Shown: positions 47,933-58,202, counted from the stretch's first letter. The stretch is 64,000 nucleotides of DNA from Streptomyces antimycoticus (GCF_005405925.1 NZ_BJHV01000001.1:3038001-3102000), one strand, 5' to 3'. A program made the numbers and translations. The notes: generated from the sequence alone by a model not told the origin.

Positions 47933-48977
47933 ACGCCGCTGGCTCCGGGCCCGACCGGGCCGAGCACGAGAAAGCGGAGCACGAGGAAGCGGAGCGCGAG
48001 GAACTGGCCCGGCTGCTTCCCGCCCCGGCCGAGCGGGACGTTCCTTCCGAGCCCTACCTCCACCACAAGGACCGTTTGATGCAGCACATCGATGACGACC
48101 AGAACCGCACCCCCGCCCTCGCCCGGAAGGCCCGGCCGCGGCTGCTGCGCCCCGCGCTGGTGATGCCCGCCGCCGCCCTGGCGCTGGTCGGCGCGCTGGC
48201 CGTCACCTTCACCGGGGGCGGCGGGTCCGGCGACAGCGCCGCCCAGCCCCGCGAGACCGCCACCGTCCTGCTCGACCGGATCGCGGGGACCGCGGAGAAG
48301 TCGGACGTCCAGCCGGTGCGCCAGGATCAGTTCGTCTACGTCAAGAGCGTCGGGCCGGGGCCGAGATGAAGGAGAACGGCGCCTCCGAGCTGGAGCCGCG
48401 GAGCGAGCGCGAGGTCTGGAAGTCGCAGCGGGTGAAGCGGATCAACAAGACCGGCGAGATACACGATGACGAGGGCTACTCCCCCATGTACGAACTGGGA
48501 GGGTCTCCGGCGGGCATCGACCGCCCCACGTACCAGTGGCTGGCGTCCCTGCCGACCGACCCGGACGTCCTGCTCAAGGAGCTGTACCGGATGACCGAGG
48601 CGGAAGACGGCCAGGAGAAGGCGCAGGCCGTCTTCGAGCAGATCGGTCGGTTGCTGGGCGATGTGATGCCGCCGGAGAACGCCGCCGCCCTGTACAAGGC
48701 CGTCGCGAAGATCCCCGGTGTGACGCGGCAGGAGGACGCGGTGGACGCGGCGGGCCGCCACGGGTTCGCCATCGTCCGCGTCGACAAGCGGACGTGGGTC
48801 GCGAACGAGTGGATCTTCGACCGGGACAGCCTCGCCTACCTCGGTGAGCGCGAATACCGGACGAAGGACTTCGCGGCGGGCAAGAAGGGCGACGTCCTGT
48901 CGGAGTACGCCCTTTTGGAGCACGGGATCGTCGACCACTACCGCGAGCGGCCGCAGGGCGACGGCACCACGAAGTGA
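47929..48977 (+). CDS. CU044_5270-family membrane protein, sigma partner (frameshifted)
   Basis: The N-terminal half is acidic and cytoplasmic (AEHEKAEHEEAEREELARLLP), followed by one span (about 85-100; ALVMPAAALALVGALAV), then DQFVYVKSV. The frame then ends at 48369, while an overlapping ATGA start carries on in the next frame with KENGASELEPRSEREVW, DALYKAVAKIPGVT and the characteristic ending GREGHGFAIVRVD-like block (ending at 48977). Restoring one G in the GGGG at 48357-48360 would fuse both into one protein of about 350 residues. The family follows ECF sigma genes in Streptomyces. Translational coupling of two real ORFs is the less likely alternative. Confidence 0.82.
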
Positions 48978-49002
48978 CGCCCGTGACGTCCTGAAAGCCG
49001 AC

Positions 49003-49036
49003 GCGGCGGGGGTCACCGTACGGTGGCCCCCGCCGC
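49003..49036. terminator. Bidirectional hairpin downstream of hisF and the CU044_5270 gene
   Basis: GCGGCGGGGGTCACC (49003-49017) and GGTGGCCCCCGCCGC (49022-49036) pair with one G-T wobble around a short loop. The two genes converge, so the structure should terminate both. It marks the end of the his operon. Confidence 0.8.
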
Positions 49037-49049
49037 AGGCGTGGATTCC

Positions 49050-49820
49050 TCAGCGGACCGGGTGCCCCGCGTCCCGCAGCGCGCCCTTGACCTGGCCGAT
49101 CCGCAGATCGCCGAAGTGGAAGACGGACGCCGCCAGCACCGCGTCGGCACCCGCGGCGACCGCCGGCGGGAAGTCCGCGAGCTTCCCGGCGCCGCCGCTG
49201 GCGATGACCGGGATGGTCACATGCTTGCGGACGGCCTCGATCATGGCCGTGTCATAGCCATCCTTGGTGCCGTCCGCGTCCATGGAGTTCAGCAGGATCT
49301 CCCCCGCGCCCAGCTCCGCCGCGCGGTGGGCCCATTCGACGGCGTCGATGCCGGTGCCCCGGCGGCCGCCATGCGTGGTGACCTCGTAGCCGGAGGACGT
49401 CACCGTGCCTTCGGGACAGCGGCGGGCGTCGACCGAGAGGACGAGCACCTGGCTGCCGAAGCGCTGGGAGATCTCGCGGATGAGCTCGGGGCGGGCGATG
49501 GCGGCGGTGTTGACGCCGACCTTGTCCGCCCCGGCGCGCAGCAGCTTGTCGACGTCCTCCGGGGTGCGGACGCCCCCGCCGACCGTCAGCGGGATGAAGA
49601 CCTGCTCGGCGGTGCGGCGGACCACGTCGTAGGTGGTCTCGCGGTCGCCGGAGGAGGCGGTGATGTCGAGGAAGGTCAGCTCGTCCGCGCCCTCCTCGCC
49701 GTAGACCTTGGCCATCTCGACCGGGTCGCCCGCGTCACGCAGATTCTGGAAGTTGACGCCCTTGACGACCCGGCCGTTGTCCACGTCCAGGCAGGGGATG
49801 ACTCGGACCGCCAGGGTCAT
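49050..49820 (-). CDS. hisF: Imidazole glycerol phosphate synthase, cyclase subunit
   Basis: A 256-residue TIM barrel. The two catalytic Asp are in [15 protein letters not shown] and [27 protein letters not shown] and [11 protein letters not shown] hold the phosphates. It forms IGP and AICAR with ammonia from HisH. ATG 49820 overlaps the ridA stop. It is the last gene of the his operon and is followed by a strong hairpin. Confidence 0.97.
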   Translation of the reverse strand: MTLAVRVIPCLDVDNGRVVKGVNFQNLRDAGDPVEMAKVYGEEGADELTFLDITASSGDRETTYDVVRRTAEQVFIPLTVGGGVRTPEDVDKLLRAGADKVGVNTAAIARPELIREISQRFGSQVLVLSVDARRCPEGTVTSSGYEVTTHGGRRGTGIDAVEWAHRAAELGAGEILLNSMDADGTKDGYDTAMIEAVRKHVTIPVIASGGAGKLADFPPAVAAGADAVLAASVFHFGDLRIGQVKGALRDAGHPVR

Positions 49821-50227
49821 GACTGTCGTGCTCCTCGGAATGCTTCCAGTTCGACTTCCACCAGGACGCGCGAGTCGACGAAACCGGACACCACGACCAG
49901 CGTCGCGGCCGGGCGCACGGCGTCGAAGAGCTCCTTATGGGCGCGGCCCACTTCGTCCACGTCACGGGCGTGGGTGAGATACATACGGGTGCGGACCACC
50001 GATTCGACGCCCAGGTCGAACTTCGTCAGCGCGTCCAGCGCATGGCGGAAGGCGGCGAGCGTCTGCTCGTACGGATCACCCTCGCCCTCCAGTACGCCGC
50101 GCTCCGCCAGCGGCATCGTCCCGGCGACGAGCACCAGGTCACCGACCTCGACGGCCCGGGCGAACCCGATGGTCTCCTCCCAGGGGCTTTCGGTCTGGAC
50201 CCGCCGCGCGGACTCGGGTGAGGTCAT
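49817..50227 (-). CDS. RidA/YjgF-family enamine deaminase-like protein
   Basis: A 136-residue RidA fold: [59 protein letters not shown], and [18 protein letters not shown]. The usual catalytic Arg is in VVRTRMYL. RidA-type proteins clear reactive enamines and imines from PLP enzymes; here the position between priA and hisF with overlapping starts and stops suggests a link to histidine synthesis. It keeps overlaps of four bases on both sides. Confidence 0.9.
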   Translation of the reverse strand: MTSPESARRVQTESPWEETIGFARAVEVGDLVLVAGTMPLAERGVLEGEGDPYEQTLAAFRHALDALTKFDLGVESVVRTRMYLTHARDVDEVGRAHKELFDAVRPAATLVVVSGFVDSRVLVEVELEAFRGARQS

Positions 50228-50955
50228 ACGGATACCGCCTCCAACGCCTCTTCCAAGGTGAACGCCTTGGCGTAGAGTGCCTTGCCCACGATGGCGCCCT
50301 CGACACCTTCCGGTACCAGAGTCGCAAGGGCACGCAGGTCGTCAAGCGAGGAAACGCCGCCGGAGGCGATGACGGGCTTTTCGGTCGCGGCGCAGACATT
50401 GCGCAGCAGCTCCAGGTTGGGGCCCTGGAGGGTGCCGTCCTTGGCGATGTCGGTGACGACGTAGCGGGCGCAGCCCTCGGAGTCCAGACGGGCCAGCGTC
50501 TCGTACAGATCGCCGCCGTCCCGGGTCCAGCCGCGGCCGCGCAGCGTGGTGCCGCGCACATCGAGGCCCACCGCGATGAGGTCGCCGTGCTCGGCGATGA
50601 CCTTGGCGACCCACTCCGGGGACTCCAGGGCGGCCGTGCCGAGGTTCACCCGGGCGCAGCCGGTGGCCAGGGCGGCGGACAGCGAGGCGTCGTCACGGAT
50701 GCCGCCGGACAGCTCGACCCTGAGGTTCATGGCGCGGGCCACCTCGGCGATCTGCTCGCGGTTGTCCCCGGTGCCGAAGGCGGCGTCGAGGTCCACCAGA
50801 TGCAGCCATTCGGCGCCCGCCCGCTGCCAGGCCAGGGCGGCCTCCATCGGGTCGCCGTACGACGTCTCGGAGCCGGACTCGCCGTGGACGAGGCGGACGG
50901 CCTGGCCGTCGCGGACATCGACGGCGGGGAGGAGTTCGAGGCGGTTCGAGCGCAT
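50224..50955 (-). CDS. priA: Bifunctional HisA/TrpF isomerase (PriA)
   Basis: A 243-residue TIM barrel that catalyses the Amadori step in both histidine (ProFAR) and tryptophan (PRA) synthesis in Actinobacteria. [21 protein letters not shown] gives the first catalytic Asp and [21 protein letters not shown] the second region with the PriA-type Arg; [13 protein letters not shown] and [10 protein letters not shown] hold the phosphates. No trpF is seen with the trp genes, which is consistent. Start ATG 50955 (GAAGG upstream) is preferred over TTG 50964. Four-base overlap with ridA. Confidence 0.95.
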   Translation of the reverse strand: MRSNRLELLPAVDVRDGQAVRLVHGESGSETSYGDPMEAALAWQRAGAEWLHLVDLDAAFGTGDNREQIAEVARAMNLRVELSGGIRDDASLSAALATGCARVNLGTAALESPEWVAKVIAEHGDLIAVGLDVRGTTLRGRGWTRDGGDLYETLARLDSEGCARYVVTDIAKDGTLQGPNLELLRNVCAATEKPVIASGGVSSLDDLRALATLVPEGVEGAIVGKALYAKAFTLEEALEAVSV

Positions 50956-50981
50956 TGCGGACAACCTTCGGTGAGAGCGTG

Positions 50982-51013
50982 AGGGCGGTGCGGGCGGTGC
51001 GGGCGGTGCGGGT
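50982..51013 (+). repeat. 9-bp tandem repeat (GCGGGCGGT, about 3 copies) between hisH and priA
   Basis: About three copies of the 9-bp unit followed by a diverged copy lie in the 87-bp gap between hisH stop and priA start, adjoining the priA ribosome site. Length may affect hisH-priA coupling. Confidence 0.75.
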
Positions 51014-51042
51014 GGGTGCGGACCGGGGCCGGCGCGGGCCGG

Positions 51043-51708
51043 TCAGAGCGTGTCGAGCCAGTTGCGGAGCAGCCGCGCTCCGGCGTCGCCCGACTTCTCG
51101 GGGTGGAACTGGGTGGCCCACAGCGGGCCGTTCTCCACGGCGGCGACGAACGGCTCGCCATGGGTGGCCCAGCCGACCTTGGGGGAGGGCATATGCGGGT
51201 TGGTGACCTCGAGCTCCCAGGTGCGGACCGCGTAGGAGTGGACGAAGTAGTACCGCTCGTCCTCGTCCAGGCCCGCGAAGAGCTGTGAGTCCTCGGGCGC
51301 CTTGACCGTGTTCCAGCCCATGTGGGGGACGACGGGGGCGCGCAGCGGCTCGACCGTGCCGGGCCATTCGTCCAGGCCCTCGGCCTCGACTCCGTGCTCG
51401 ATACCGCGCCCGAAGAGGATCTGCATGCCGACGCAGATGCCCATGACCGGGCGGCCGCCGGACAGCCGGCGCCCCACGATCCAGTCGCCGCGCGCATCGC
51501 GCAGCCCGTTCATGCAGGCGGCGAAGGCGCCGACACCGGGGACGAGGAGGCCGTCGGCGGCCATGGCCTTGTCGTAGTCGCGGGTGATCTCGACCCGCGC
51601 GCCGACATGGGCGAGGGCCCGCTCGGCGGAGCGTACGTTGCCGAATCCGTAGTCGAAGACGACGACGTTCTTCGTGGTCGTGCTGTGCGTCAGGTCGCTC
51701 AATTCCAT
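51043..51708 (-). CDS. hisH: Imidazole glycerol phosphate synthase, glutaminase subunit
   Basis: A 221-residue class I amidotransferase. The catalytic Cys is in [14 protein letters not shown], His and Glu in [11 protein letters not shown], and [17 protein letters not shown] is the N-terminus; the oxyanion strand [13 protein letters not shown] is present. It supplies ammonia to HisF. Its ATG 51708 lies within the end of the preceding small ORF (stop TGA at 51699), so translation is probably coupled to it. Confidence 0.96.
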   Translation of the reverse strand: MELSDLTHSTTTKNVVVFDYGFGNVRSAERALAHVGARVEITRDYDKAMAADGLLVPGVGAFAACMNGLRDARGDWIVGRRLSGGRPVMGICVGMQILFGRGIEHGVEAEGLDEWPGTVEPLRAPVVPHMGWNTVKAPEDSQLFAGLDEDERYYFVHSYAVRTWELEVTNPHMPSPKVGWATHGEPFVAAVENGPLWATQFHPEKSGDAGARLLRNWLDTL

Positions 51709-51863
51709 ACCTCAAGCCGCAGGATCCCGGCGAGCAGCGCCATCGTGGCACCGATCCCGAGCAGCGTGACGATGCTCTTGGAGATGCCCTGCTTGACGAA
51801 GGAGATGACCCCGCCGAGCAGAAACAGCCCCACGAGGATGAACACGGTCGACAAGCCGTTCAA
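51699..51863 (-). CDS. 54-residue two-span membrane peptide coupled to hisH
   Basis: TTG at 51863 follows GAGGT seven bases upstream and gives [19 protein letters not shown], a span, then [28 protein letters not shown], a second span, ending LRLEVWN. The stop overlaps the hisH start by 10 bases. The compact hydrophobic product and coding signals argue for a real gene. Function unknown; small membrane ORFs at this his position are, as I recall, common in Streptomyces. Confidence 0.72.
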   Translation of the reverse strand: MNGLSTVFILVGLFLLGGVISFVKQGISKSIVTLLGIGATMALLAGILRLEVWN

Positions 51864-51948
51864 GACGCTACCTCGTTCGCTTCTCCGCCCGCGCGGCGAA
51901 AGCGCGGGTCGAGTGCCGTCTGCGGCCCGGCGGCCGCGCGCGCGACGC

Positions 51949-52542
51949 TCACAGGGCCCCCTTCGTGGAGGGTAGGATCCCGGCGGCGCGGGGGTCGCGC
52001 TCGCTGGCGTAGCGCAGGGCCCGCGCCAGGGCCTTGAACTGGCACTCCACGATGTGGTGCGCGTTGCGCCCGTAGGGGACGTGGACATGCAGGGCGATCT
52101 GCGCCTGGGCCACGAAGGACTCCAGGATGTGCCGGGTCATCGTGGTGTCATAGGTGCCGATCATCGGCGCGATGTTCTCCGGCTCGGTGTGCACCAGGTA
52201 CGGGCGGCCGGAGAGGTCGACCGTCACCTGGGCCAGCGACTCGTCGAGCGGCACCGTGCAGTTGCCGAACCGGTAGATGCCCACCTTGTCGCCGAGCGCC
52301 TGCTTGAAGGCGGCGCCGAGCGCGAGGGCGGTGTCCTCGATGGTGTGGTGGGTGTCGATGTGCAGGTCGCCCTCGGTCTTGACCGTGAGGTCGAAGAGGC
52401 CGTGGCGGCCGAGCTGGTCGAGCATGTGGTCGTAGAAGCCGACACCTGTTGATACCGCCACATCGCCCTTACCGTCGAGATCGATCTCGACGACGACCGA
52501 GGTCTCCTTGGTCGTGCGCTCCACACGTCCCACGCGGGTCAT
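51949..52542 (-). CDS. hisB: Imidazoleglycerol-phosphate dehydratase
   Basis: A 197-residue Mn-dependent enzyme. HxxHH-type metal sites: [18 protein letters not shown] and [18 protein letters not shown] in the first half; [37 protein letters not shown] and [10 protein letters not shown] in the second repeat. It is monofunctional (no phosphatase fusion). ATG 52542 overlaps hisC (ATGA), and an 85-base gap separates it from the small membrane ORF. Confidence 0.97.
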   Translation of the reverse strand: MTRVGRVERTTKETSVVVEIDLDGKGDVAVSTGVGFYDHMLDQLGRHGLFDLTVKTEGDLHIDTHHTIEDTALALGAAFKQALGDKVGIYRFGNCTVPLDESLAQVTVDLSGRPYLVHTEPENIAPMIGTYDTTMTRHILESFVAQAQIALHVHVPYGRNAHHIVECQFKALARALRYASERDPRAAGILPSTKGAL

Positions 52543-53657
52543 GCGCTCTTCTCCTTCATCAGCTCGCGTACCGCGTCGAGGAACGCGTCGTTCTCGGCCG
52601 GTGTGCCCGCGGTGACCCGCAGCCGGCCCGGTACGCCGTTGTCACGGACCAGGACGCCCCGGTCCAGCAGGCCCTGCCACGCCGCATGGGCGTCCTCGAA
52701 GCGGCCGAACTGGACGAAGTTGGCGTCGGAGTCGGTCACCTCGCAGCCGAGGGTGCGCAGCTCGCTCACCAGCCGGTCGCGCTCGGCCTTCAGCGCCTCG
52801 ACGTACCCCAGCAGCGTATCGGTGTGCTCCAGGGCGGCCAGCGCGGTGGCCTGGGTGACGGCGGACAGGTGGTACGGCAGGCGGACCAGTTGGACGGCGT
52901 CGACGACCGCCGGATCGGCGGCGAGATAGCCGAGCCGCAGCCCGGCCGCGCCGAACGCCTTGGACATGGTGCGCGAGAGCACCAGCCGCGGCCGCCCCTC
53001 GATCAGCGGCAGCAGCGAGGGGCGGTGGCTGAACTCCCCGTACGCCTCGTCCACGACGACCAGCGCCCCGGCGGCATCCGCCCTGGCGGCCTGCGCCGCC
53101 TCGTAGAGCGCCAGCACCGTCTCGGCCGCGACGGCGGTGCCCGTCGGATTGTTCGGCGAGGTGATGAAGACGACATCGGGGCGGTGCTCGGCGATGGCCT
53201 TACGGGCGGCATCGGCATCGATGGTGAAATCGGCGTTCCGCGGACCGGAAATCCAGCCGGTGCCGGTGCCGCGGGAGATCAGCGCGTGCATCGAGTACGA
53301 GGGCTCGAAGCCGATCGCGGTGCGCCCCGGCCCGCCGAAGGTCTGCAGCAGCTGCTGCAGCACCTCATTGGACCCGTTGGCCGCCCAGACCTGCGCGACG
53401 CCGACCTCCAGACCGGCCGTACGGCTGAGATAGCGGGCCAGCTCGGTGCGGAGCTCGACCGCGTCACGGTCCGGGTAGCGGTTGAGGTTCCGGGCCGCCT
53501 CGGTGACCCGCTCGGCGATGCGGGCGATCAGCGGCTCGGGCAGCGGATAGGGGTTCTCGTTGGTGTTCAGCCGTACGGGCACCTCGAGCTGCGGGGCGCC
53601 GTACGGGGATTTGCCACGGAGCTCTTCCCGGATCGGGAGATCGTCAATGCCGGTCAC
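52539..53657 (-). CDS. hisC: Histidinol-phosphate aminotransferase
   Basis: A 372-residue fold-type I PLP aminotransferase. The Schiff-base Lys is in [17 protein letters not shown], the pyridine Asp in [10 protein letters not shown], and the phosphate/substrate residues in [28 protein letters not shown] and RLRVTAG. GTG 53657 overlaps the hisD stop (GTGA), giving the coupled order hisD-hisC-hisB. Confidence 0.96.
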   Translation of the reverse strand: MTGIDDLPIREELRGKSPYGAPQLEVPVRLNTNENPYPLPEPLIARIAERVTEAARNLNRYPDRDAVELRTELARYLSRTAGLEVGVAQVWAANGSNEVLQQLLQTFGGPGRTAIGFEPSYSMHALISRGTGTGWISGPRNADFTIDADAARKAIAEHRPDVVFITSPNNPTGTAVAAETVLALYEAAQAARADAAGALVVVDEAYGEFSHRPSLLPLIEGRPRLVLSRTMSKAFGAAGLRLGYLAADPAVVDAVQLVRLPYHLSAVTQATALAALEHTDTLLGYVEALKAERDRLVSELRTLGCEVTDSDANFVQFGRFEDAHAAWQGLLDRGVLVRDNGVPGRLRVTAGTPAENDAFLDAVRELMKEKSA

Positions 53658-54978
53658 TTGCTCGGTGGCACCTTCCAGTCGAACCTTGCCTTCACCGCGG
53701 CGCCGTGGGCGGGCAGATCCTCCGCCTCGGCCAGCGTCACCACATGGCCGGCGATCTCGGCCAGCGCCTCCCGGCTGTAGTCCACCACATGGATGCCGCG
53801 CAGGAACGACTGCACGGACAGCCCGAGGAGTGGCAGGCGCAGCCGCCCGTGGGCAGCACATGGTTGGAGCCCGCCGCATAGTCGCCGAGCGACACCGGAG
53901 CGAACGCCCCGACGAAGATCGCCCCGGCGTTGCGCACCCGGGCCGCGACCGCCGCCGCGTCCTCGGTCTGGATCTCCAGGTGCTCGGCCGCGTACGCGTC
54001 CACGACGGCCAGGCCCTGCTTCAGACCGTCGACCAGCACGATGCCGGACTGCCGCCCGGACAGCGCCGGACGGATCCGGTCCTCGACGTGCTTGGTGGCC
54101 TCCAGCTGGACGTCCAGCTCCTTCTCGACCGCTGCGGCCAGCTCCTCGGAGTCGGTGACCAGCACGGAGGCGGCCAGCGGGTCGTGCTCGGCCTGGCTGA
54201 TCAGGTCCGCGGCCACATGCACCGGGTCGGCGGTGGCGTCGGCGAGGATGGCGATCTCGGTCGGCCCGGCCTCGGCATCGATGCCGATCCGGCCCTTGAG
54301 CAGCCGCTTGGCCGCGGCCACGTAGATATTGCCGGGACCGGTCACCATCGCGACCGGGCGGCAGTCCTCGGTGCCGTAGGCGAACATGGCGACGGCCTGG
54401 GCGCCGCCCGCCGCGTAGACCTCGTCCACGCCCAGCAGCGCGCACGCCGCGAGGATCGTGGGGTGCGGCAGCCCGCCGAACTCCGCCTGCGGCGGGGAGG
54501 CGACGGCCATCGAGCCGACCCCGGCCTCCTGCGCGGGCACCACGTTCATCACCACGGAGGAGGGGTAGACCGAGCGCCCGCCCGGTACGTACAGCCCGAC
54601 GCGCTCGACCGGCACCCAGCGCTCGGTGACCGTGCCGCCCGGCACCACCTGGGTGGTGTGGTCGGTGCGCCGCTGGTCGCGGTGGACCAGCCGGGCCCGC
54701 CGGATGGACTCCTCCAGGGCGGCGCGCACGGCCGGGTCCAGCTCCGCGAGGGCGCGCTCCAGCGCCTCCGCGGGGACCCGCACCCGCTCTATGGCGACGC
54801 CGTCGAACCGATGGGCATAGTCGATCAGCGCAGCGGTACCACGATGGCGCACGTCGTCACAGATGGGCCGCACCTTCTCCAGGGCGGCCTCGACGTCGAG
54901 CTCGGCACGGGGCAGCAGGTCGCGGTCGATCCCGCCTTCCGGGAAGGCGGCACCGCGCAGATCGATACGGGAGATCAC
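53654..54978 (-). CDS. hisD: Histidinol dehydrogenase (single-base frameshift)
   Basis: A zinc enzyme that oxidises L-histidinol to histidine with two NAD+. [64 protein letters not shown], and the zinc ligands in the [18 protein letters not shown] block are clear. The frame changes at about 53820; one added base joins HSSG to [15 protein letters not shown], and the protein then ends at 53654 with about 441 residues. Essential for prototrophy, so most likely a sequence error. It is first in the his operon. Confidence 0.94.
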
Positions 54979-55134
54979 GCGATCAATTGTCTCAGACCCG
55001 CCACGACGCCCCTCCCCCCGTATCAGTCAGTGATACGGACGCCCTAAGTTGACCCTGACCGTTGGCGTTCAACCGGTTACTCAGCGGGAATGTGCTCCGT
55101 ACGGGGACACGGAGAATCAGGAGGGGACACGGCT

Positions 55135-56730
55135 GTGACCGAGCCGCACGATGGCGACCCACCCCCGGGCCTCGATCTGACCACCGCCGAATGGGGCATG
55201 TGGCAGGCGTTCCGCAATGGCAGCACCCATGATCTGCGCACCTCGCACCCCCAGCGGAACGACCCCTCCGGCCCGTACGCCTGGGGCCCGGAGCGCAGTG
55301 TCCGTGCGCGTGTCGTGGCCCTCCTGCTGCTGGACGGACCGCCCGCGCAGCCGGGCCGGGTCGCCGCGCTCAAGCTCAACGGGGTGCACATCACCGGCAC
55401 GCTCGACCTGGCCGGCGGAAACATCGAGCCCTATGTGGAGCTGAAGAACTGCCGCTTCGAGCGGGAGGTGCTGCTTCCCGAGGCGCAGTTCACCACCCTG
55501 CGCCTGGTGGGCTGCGCCCTTCCCCGGCTGGAGGCGGCCCGGCTGCGCACCGAGGGCGATCTGCACTTGCCGCGCTGTGTGGTCGAACACGGGATCCGGC
55601 TCACCGACGCCCATATCGGCACGGATTTACTGCTCAACCAGCTCATCGTGCGCCGCGACCGCCGGGGCATGTCGATCAGCGCCGACGGGCTGACCGTCGC
55701 CCAGGACTTCCAGGCCGACATGATCGAGTCCTATGGCGAGCTGAGCCTGCGCGGGGCGCAGATCGGGGTGTCGCTCAGCCTGCGCGGCAGCCGGCTGCGC
55801 AACCCTTACGGCCGCCGCGCGCTCAACGCACCGCAGCTCACCGTGGAGCGCAGCCTCTATCTCACCGCGGGCGGGGTGAGCACGTACTCCAGCGGCTCCA
55901 CCCCGCCGTACGGCACCGCCTCCACCCCCACCCGGGGCACCCGGATCCAGCGCTTCGAATGCGAGGGCGGGATCCGGCTGGACGACGGGCGGATCGGCGA
56001 CGCCATCGACTTCGACCAGGCCCGCTTCATCATGGAGAACGACCAGGAGCTGTCGCTGCGCCGGGTCCAGACGCCCGAGCTGCGCTTCCTCGGGGAGCGG
56101 CCGCAGCGCGGACGGGTGATCCTCTCCGGCGCCCGAGTGGTCAATCTTGTCGACAAGTCGGTGAGCTGGCCGGGGCCGGGCGGGCTGACCATGGCCGGGT
56201 TCAGCTATGAGTGCCTGATCCCACGCGGCCACTTCCCGCTGGCCCGGCGGCTGGAGTGGGTGGCCGCGGCGACCCCCGAGTACGCGCCCGAGCCGTACGA
56301 GATGCTGGCCAACACGATGCGGGCCAGCGGCGAGGACGCCGACGCGCGCGAGGTGCAGCTCGCCAAGCAGCGCCGCCGCCGGGAGACGCTGCCGGTCGCC
56401 GGGAAGGTGTGGGGCTATCTCCAGGACTGGACGGTGGCCTACGGCTATCGCCCGGGCCGGGCCGCGGTGTGGATGGCGGTGCTGTGGGCGGTCGGCTCGG
56501 TGTTCTTCGCCCACAACCGGCCGGAGGCGCTGAAGCCGGGTGAATCCCCGAACTGGAACGCCTCGCTGTACACGCTCGATCTGCTGATCCCGGTGATCGA
56601 TCTGGGCATGGACGGCTACTGGAGACCGGACGGCGCCGTCCAATGGGCGTCCATCGTCATGATCCTGCTGGGCTGGGTGTTGGCCACCGCGGTAGCCGCC
56701 GGCGCGTCCCGGCTGCTGCGGCGCCAGTGA
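55135..56730 (+). CDS. Membrane-anchored beta-helix-like protein (pentapeptide/oxidoreductase-annotated type)
   Basis: A 531-residue protein. Residues about 60-400 contain repeated beta-like units (KLNGVHITGTLDLAGGNIEPYVELKNCRF, ADLHLPRCVVEHGIRLTDAHIGTDLLLNQL, LSLRGAQIGVSLSLRGSRL) that look like a right-handed beta-helix similar to pentapeptide or polymer-forming folds. Two membrane spans are at about 455-475 and 505-525, with a Cys-free loop between. The family is called membrane-associated oxidoreductase in Streptomyces databases, but I see no cofactor motif. GTG 55135 follows GAGGGG. Function unknown. Confidence 0.75.
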   Translation: MTEPHDGDPPPGLDLTTAEWGMWQAFRNGSTHDLRTSHPQRNDPSGPYAWGPERSVRARVVALLLLDGPPAQPGRVAALKLNGVHITGTLDLAGGNIEPYVELKNCRFEREVLLPEAQFTTLRLVGCALPRLEAARLRTEGDLHLPRCVVEHGIRLTDAHIGTDLLLNQLIVRRDRRGMSISADGLTVAQDFQADMIESYGELSLRGAQIGVSLSLRGSRLRNPYGRRALNAPQLTVERSLYLTAGGVSTYSSGSTPPYGTASTPTRGTRIQRFECEGGIRLDDGRIGDAIDFDQARFIMENDQELSLRRVQTPELRFLGERPQRGRVILSGARVVNLVDKSVSWPGPGGLTMAGFSYECLIPRGHFPLARRLEWVAAATPEYAPEPYEMLANTMRASGEDADAREVQLAKQRRRRETLPVAGKVWGYLQDWTVAYGYRPGRAAVWMAVLWAVGSVFFAHNRPEALKPGESPNWNASLYTLDLLIPVIDLGMDGYWRPDGAVQWASIVMILLGWVLATAVAAGASRLLRRQ

Positions 56731-56785
56731 CCGGCTGCCGCGGGCCAGTGAAAGGAAACGCGCGGGGCCATTAGGCTTACGCCCC

Positions 56786-57525
56786 GTGACCTCCGCGCGC
56801 CTTCCGCTCTTCCCGCTGAACACGGTGCTGTTCCCGGGGCTCGTCATGCCCCTGAACGTCTTCGAGCAGCGGTACCGCTCCCTGATGCGCGATTTGTCGG
56901 CGCTTCCCGAGGACGCGCCGCGCCGGTTCGGGGTGATCGCGATCCGGGACGGCCATGAGGTCGCCCGAGCGCGGTCGGCCTCCCGGACTCCGTCACGCGG
57001 CCGGACCCCGGCCCCACGGCCGGGTTCGGACCGGATCCCGCCAAGTCCTTCTACGCCGTGGGGTGCGTGGCGGACGCGGCCACCATCCGGGAGCAGGAGG
57101 ACGGCACCTTCGAGGTGCTGGCCACCGGCACCACCCGCTTCGAGCTGGTCTCCGTGGACTCCTCCGGCCCCTATCTGACGGCCGAGGTCAAGGAGCTGGA
57201 GGAGGAGCAGGGCGAGGGGGCCGGGGCGCTGGCCTCGGGGGTGGTACGGGCCTTCCGCATGTACCAGAAGCGGCTCGCGGGCGCCCGTGAGCGGACCCTG
57301 GCGAACGAGCAGGACCTGCCGGGGGAACCGTCCGTGCTCTCCTACCTGGTGGCGGCCGCGGCCGTGCTCGACACGCCCGCGAAGCAGCGGCTGCTGCAGG
57401 CGCCGGACACCGCGAGCCGGCTGGCCGACGAGCTGAAACTCCTTCGCGCCGAGAGCGCCGTGATCGGTAAGCTCCCGTCGCTCCCGGCCGTCGATCTGAC
57501 CCGCGGTCCCACCAGCCCCAACTGA
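56786..57525 (+). CDS. Lon N-terminal (PUA-like) domain protein (frameshifted)
   Basis: A standalone Lon substrate-binding domain: LPLFPLNTVLFPGLVMPLNVFEQRYRSLMRD at the N-terminus, then VIAIRDGHEVA. The frame breaks at CCC 56964-56966; restoring one C leads to PSAVGLPDSVTRPDPGPTAG and then the continuing frame VGCVADAATIREQEDGTFEVLATGTTRFELV, ending at 57525 (about 246 residues). No ATPase or protease domain is present. Such proteins are widespread in Actinobacteria with no firm function; a substrate-recognition role is inferred. The GTG start is at 56786. Confidence 0.87.
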
Positions 57526-57536
57526 CGCGGACGAAT

Positions 57537-58034
57537 ATGCCCAAGAAGACCAAGAAGACCTCGGCGGGCACCCCCGCCACGACCGCCCTCACCGCTGCGG
57601 GCACGGATTTCACCCTGCACTCCTACGAGCACGACCCGGCAGCCCCCTCCTACGGTGAGGAGGCCGCCCAGGCTCTCGGCGTCGAGCCGGGCCGGGTCTT
57701 CAAGACCCTTGTCGCGAGCGTCGATGACCGCCTTACGGTCGCCATCGTGCCGGTCTCGGCCACGCTCGACCTCAAGGCGCTCGCCTCGGCGGTGGGCGGC
57801 AAGCGCGCCACGATGGCGGACCCCGCGGCGGCCGAGCGCACCACGGGCTATGTGCGGGGCGGGATCTCCCCGCTCGGTCAGCGCAAGCGCCTTCCCACGG
57901 CCCTGGACGAGTCGGCCACGGGCTACGAGACGATCTGTGTCTCGGCCGGCCGCCGGGGGCTGGAGGTCGAGCTGTCGCCGGGGGACCTGGCATCGCTGAC
58001 GGACGCGGTACTGGCGCCGATCGCCCGCGTATAG
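57537..58034 (+). CDS. ybaK: YbaK/EbsC-type Cys-tRNA(Pro)/Cys-tRNA(Cys) deacylase
   Basis: A 165-residue editing protein that hydrolyses misacylated tRNA. The catalytic Lys is in RVFKTLVASVDDR; VAIVPVSATLDLKALA, GYVRGGISPLGQRK and the C-terminal GLEVELSPGDL are family segments. It begins 12 bases after the Lon-N gene stop, so the two are probably co-transcribed. MPKKTKKTSAG is a basic tail of the kind found in Streptomyces members. Confidence 0.92.
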   Translation: MPKKTKKTSAGTPATTALTAAGTDFTLHSYEHDPAAPSYGEEAAQALGVEPGRVFKTLVASVDDRLTVAIVPVSATLDLKALASAVGGKRATMADPAAAERTTGYVRGGISPLGQRKRLPTALDESATGYETICVSAGRRGLEVELSPGDLASLTDAVLAPIARV

Positions 58035-58102
58035 CGCTCACAGCGCTCTTGCGGGGCCGCTGGCGCCCGGCTCGTGCCGCCGGGGCTCCGCCCCGGACCC
58101 CG

Positions 58103-58152
58103 GTCCTCAAGCGCCGGACGGGCTGAAATCAGCCCGTCCGGCGCTTGAGGAC
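58103..58152. repeat. Perfect 24-bp-arm palindrome (Streptomyces REP-like element)
   Basis: Left arm 58103-58126 and right arm 58129-58152 (cores CAAGCGCCGGACGGGCTGA and its complement) are perfectly complementary around an AA spacer. This palindrome type is scattered in Streptomyces intergenic DNA. Here it lies after ybaK and before the convergent membrane protein gene and could act as a bidirectional terminator. Confidence 0.9.
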
Positions 58153-58202
58153 ACGTCCGAAGGGCGTCCAGGGGCAACAGGGGCAAGGGCGGGGCGGGGA
58201 AC

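Noticed and set aside
48366..48977. A separate gene starting at the ATGA overlap after the sigma partner.
   Set aside because: The two parts match one CU044_5270-type protein and the break sits in a G-run, consistent with the other single-base deletions. Separate coupled genes cannot be fully excluded.
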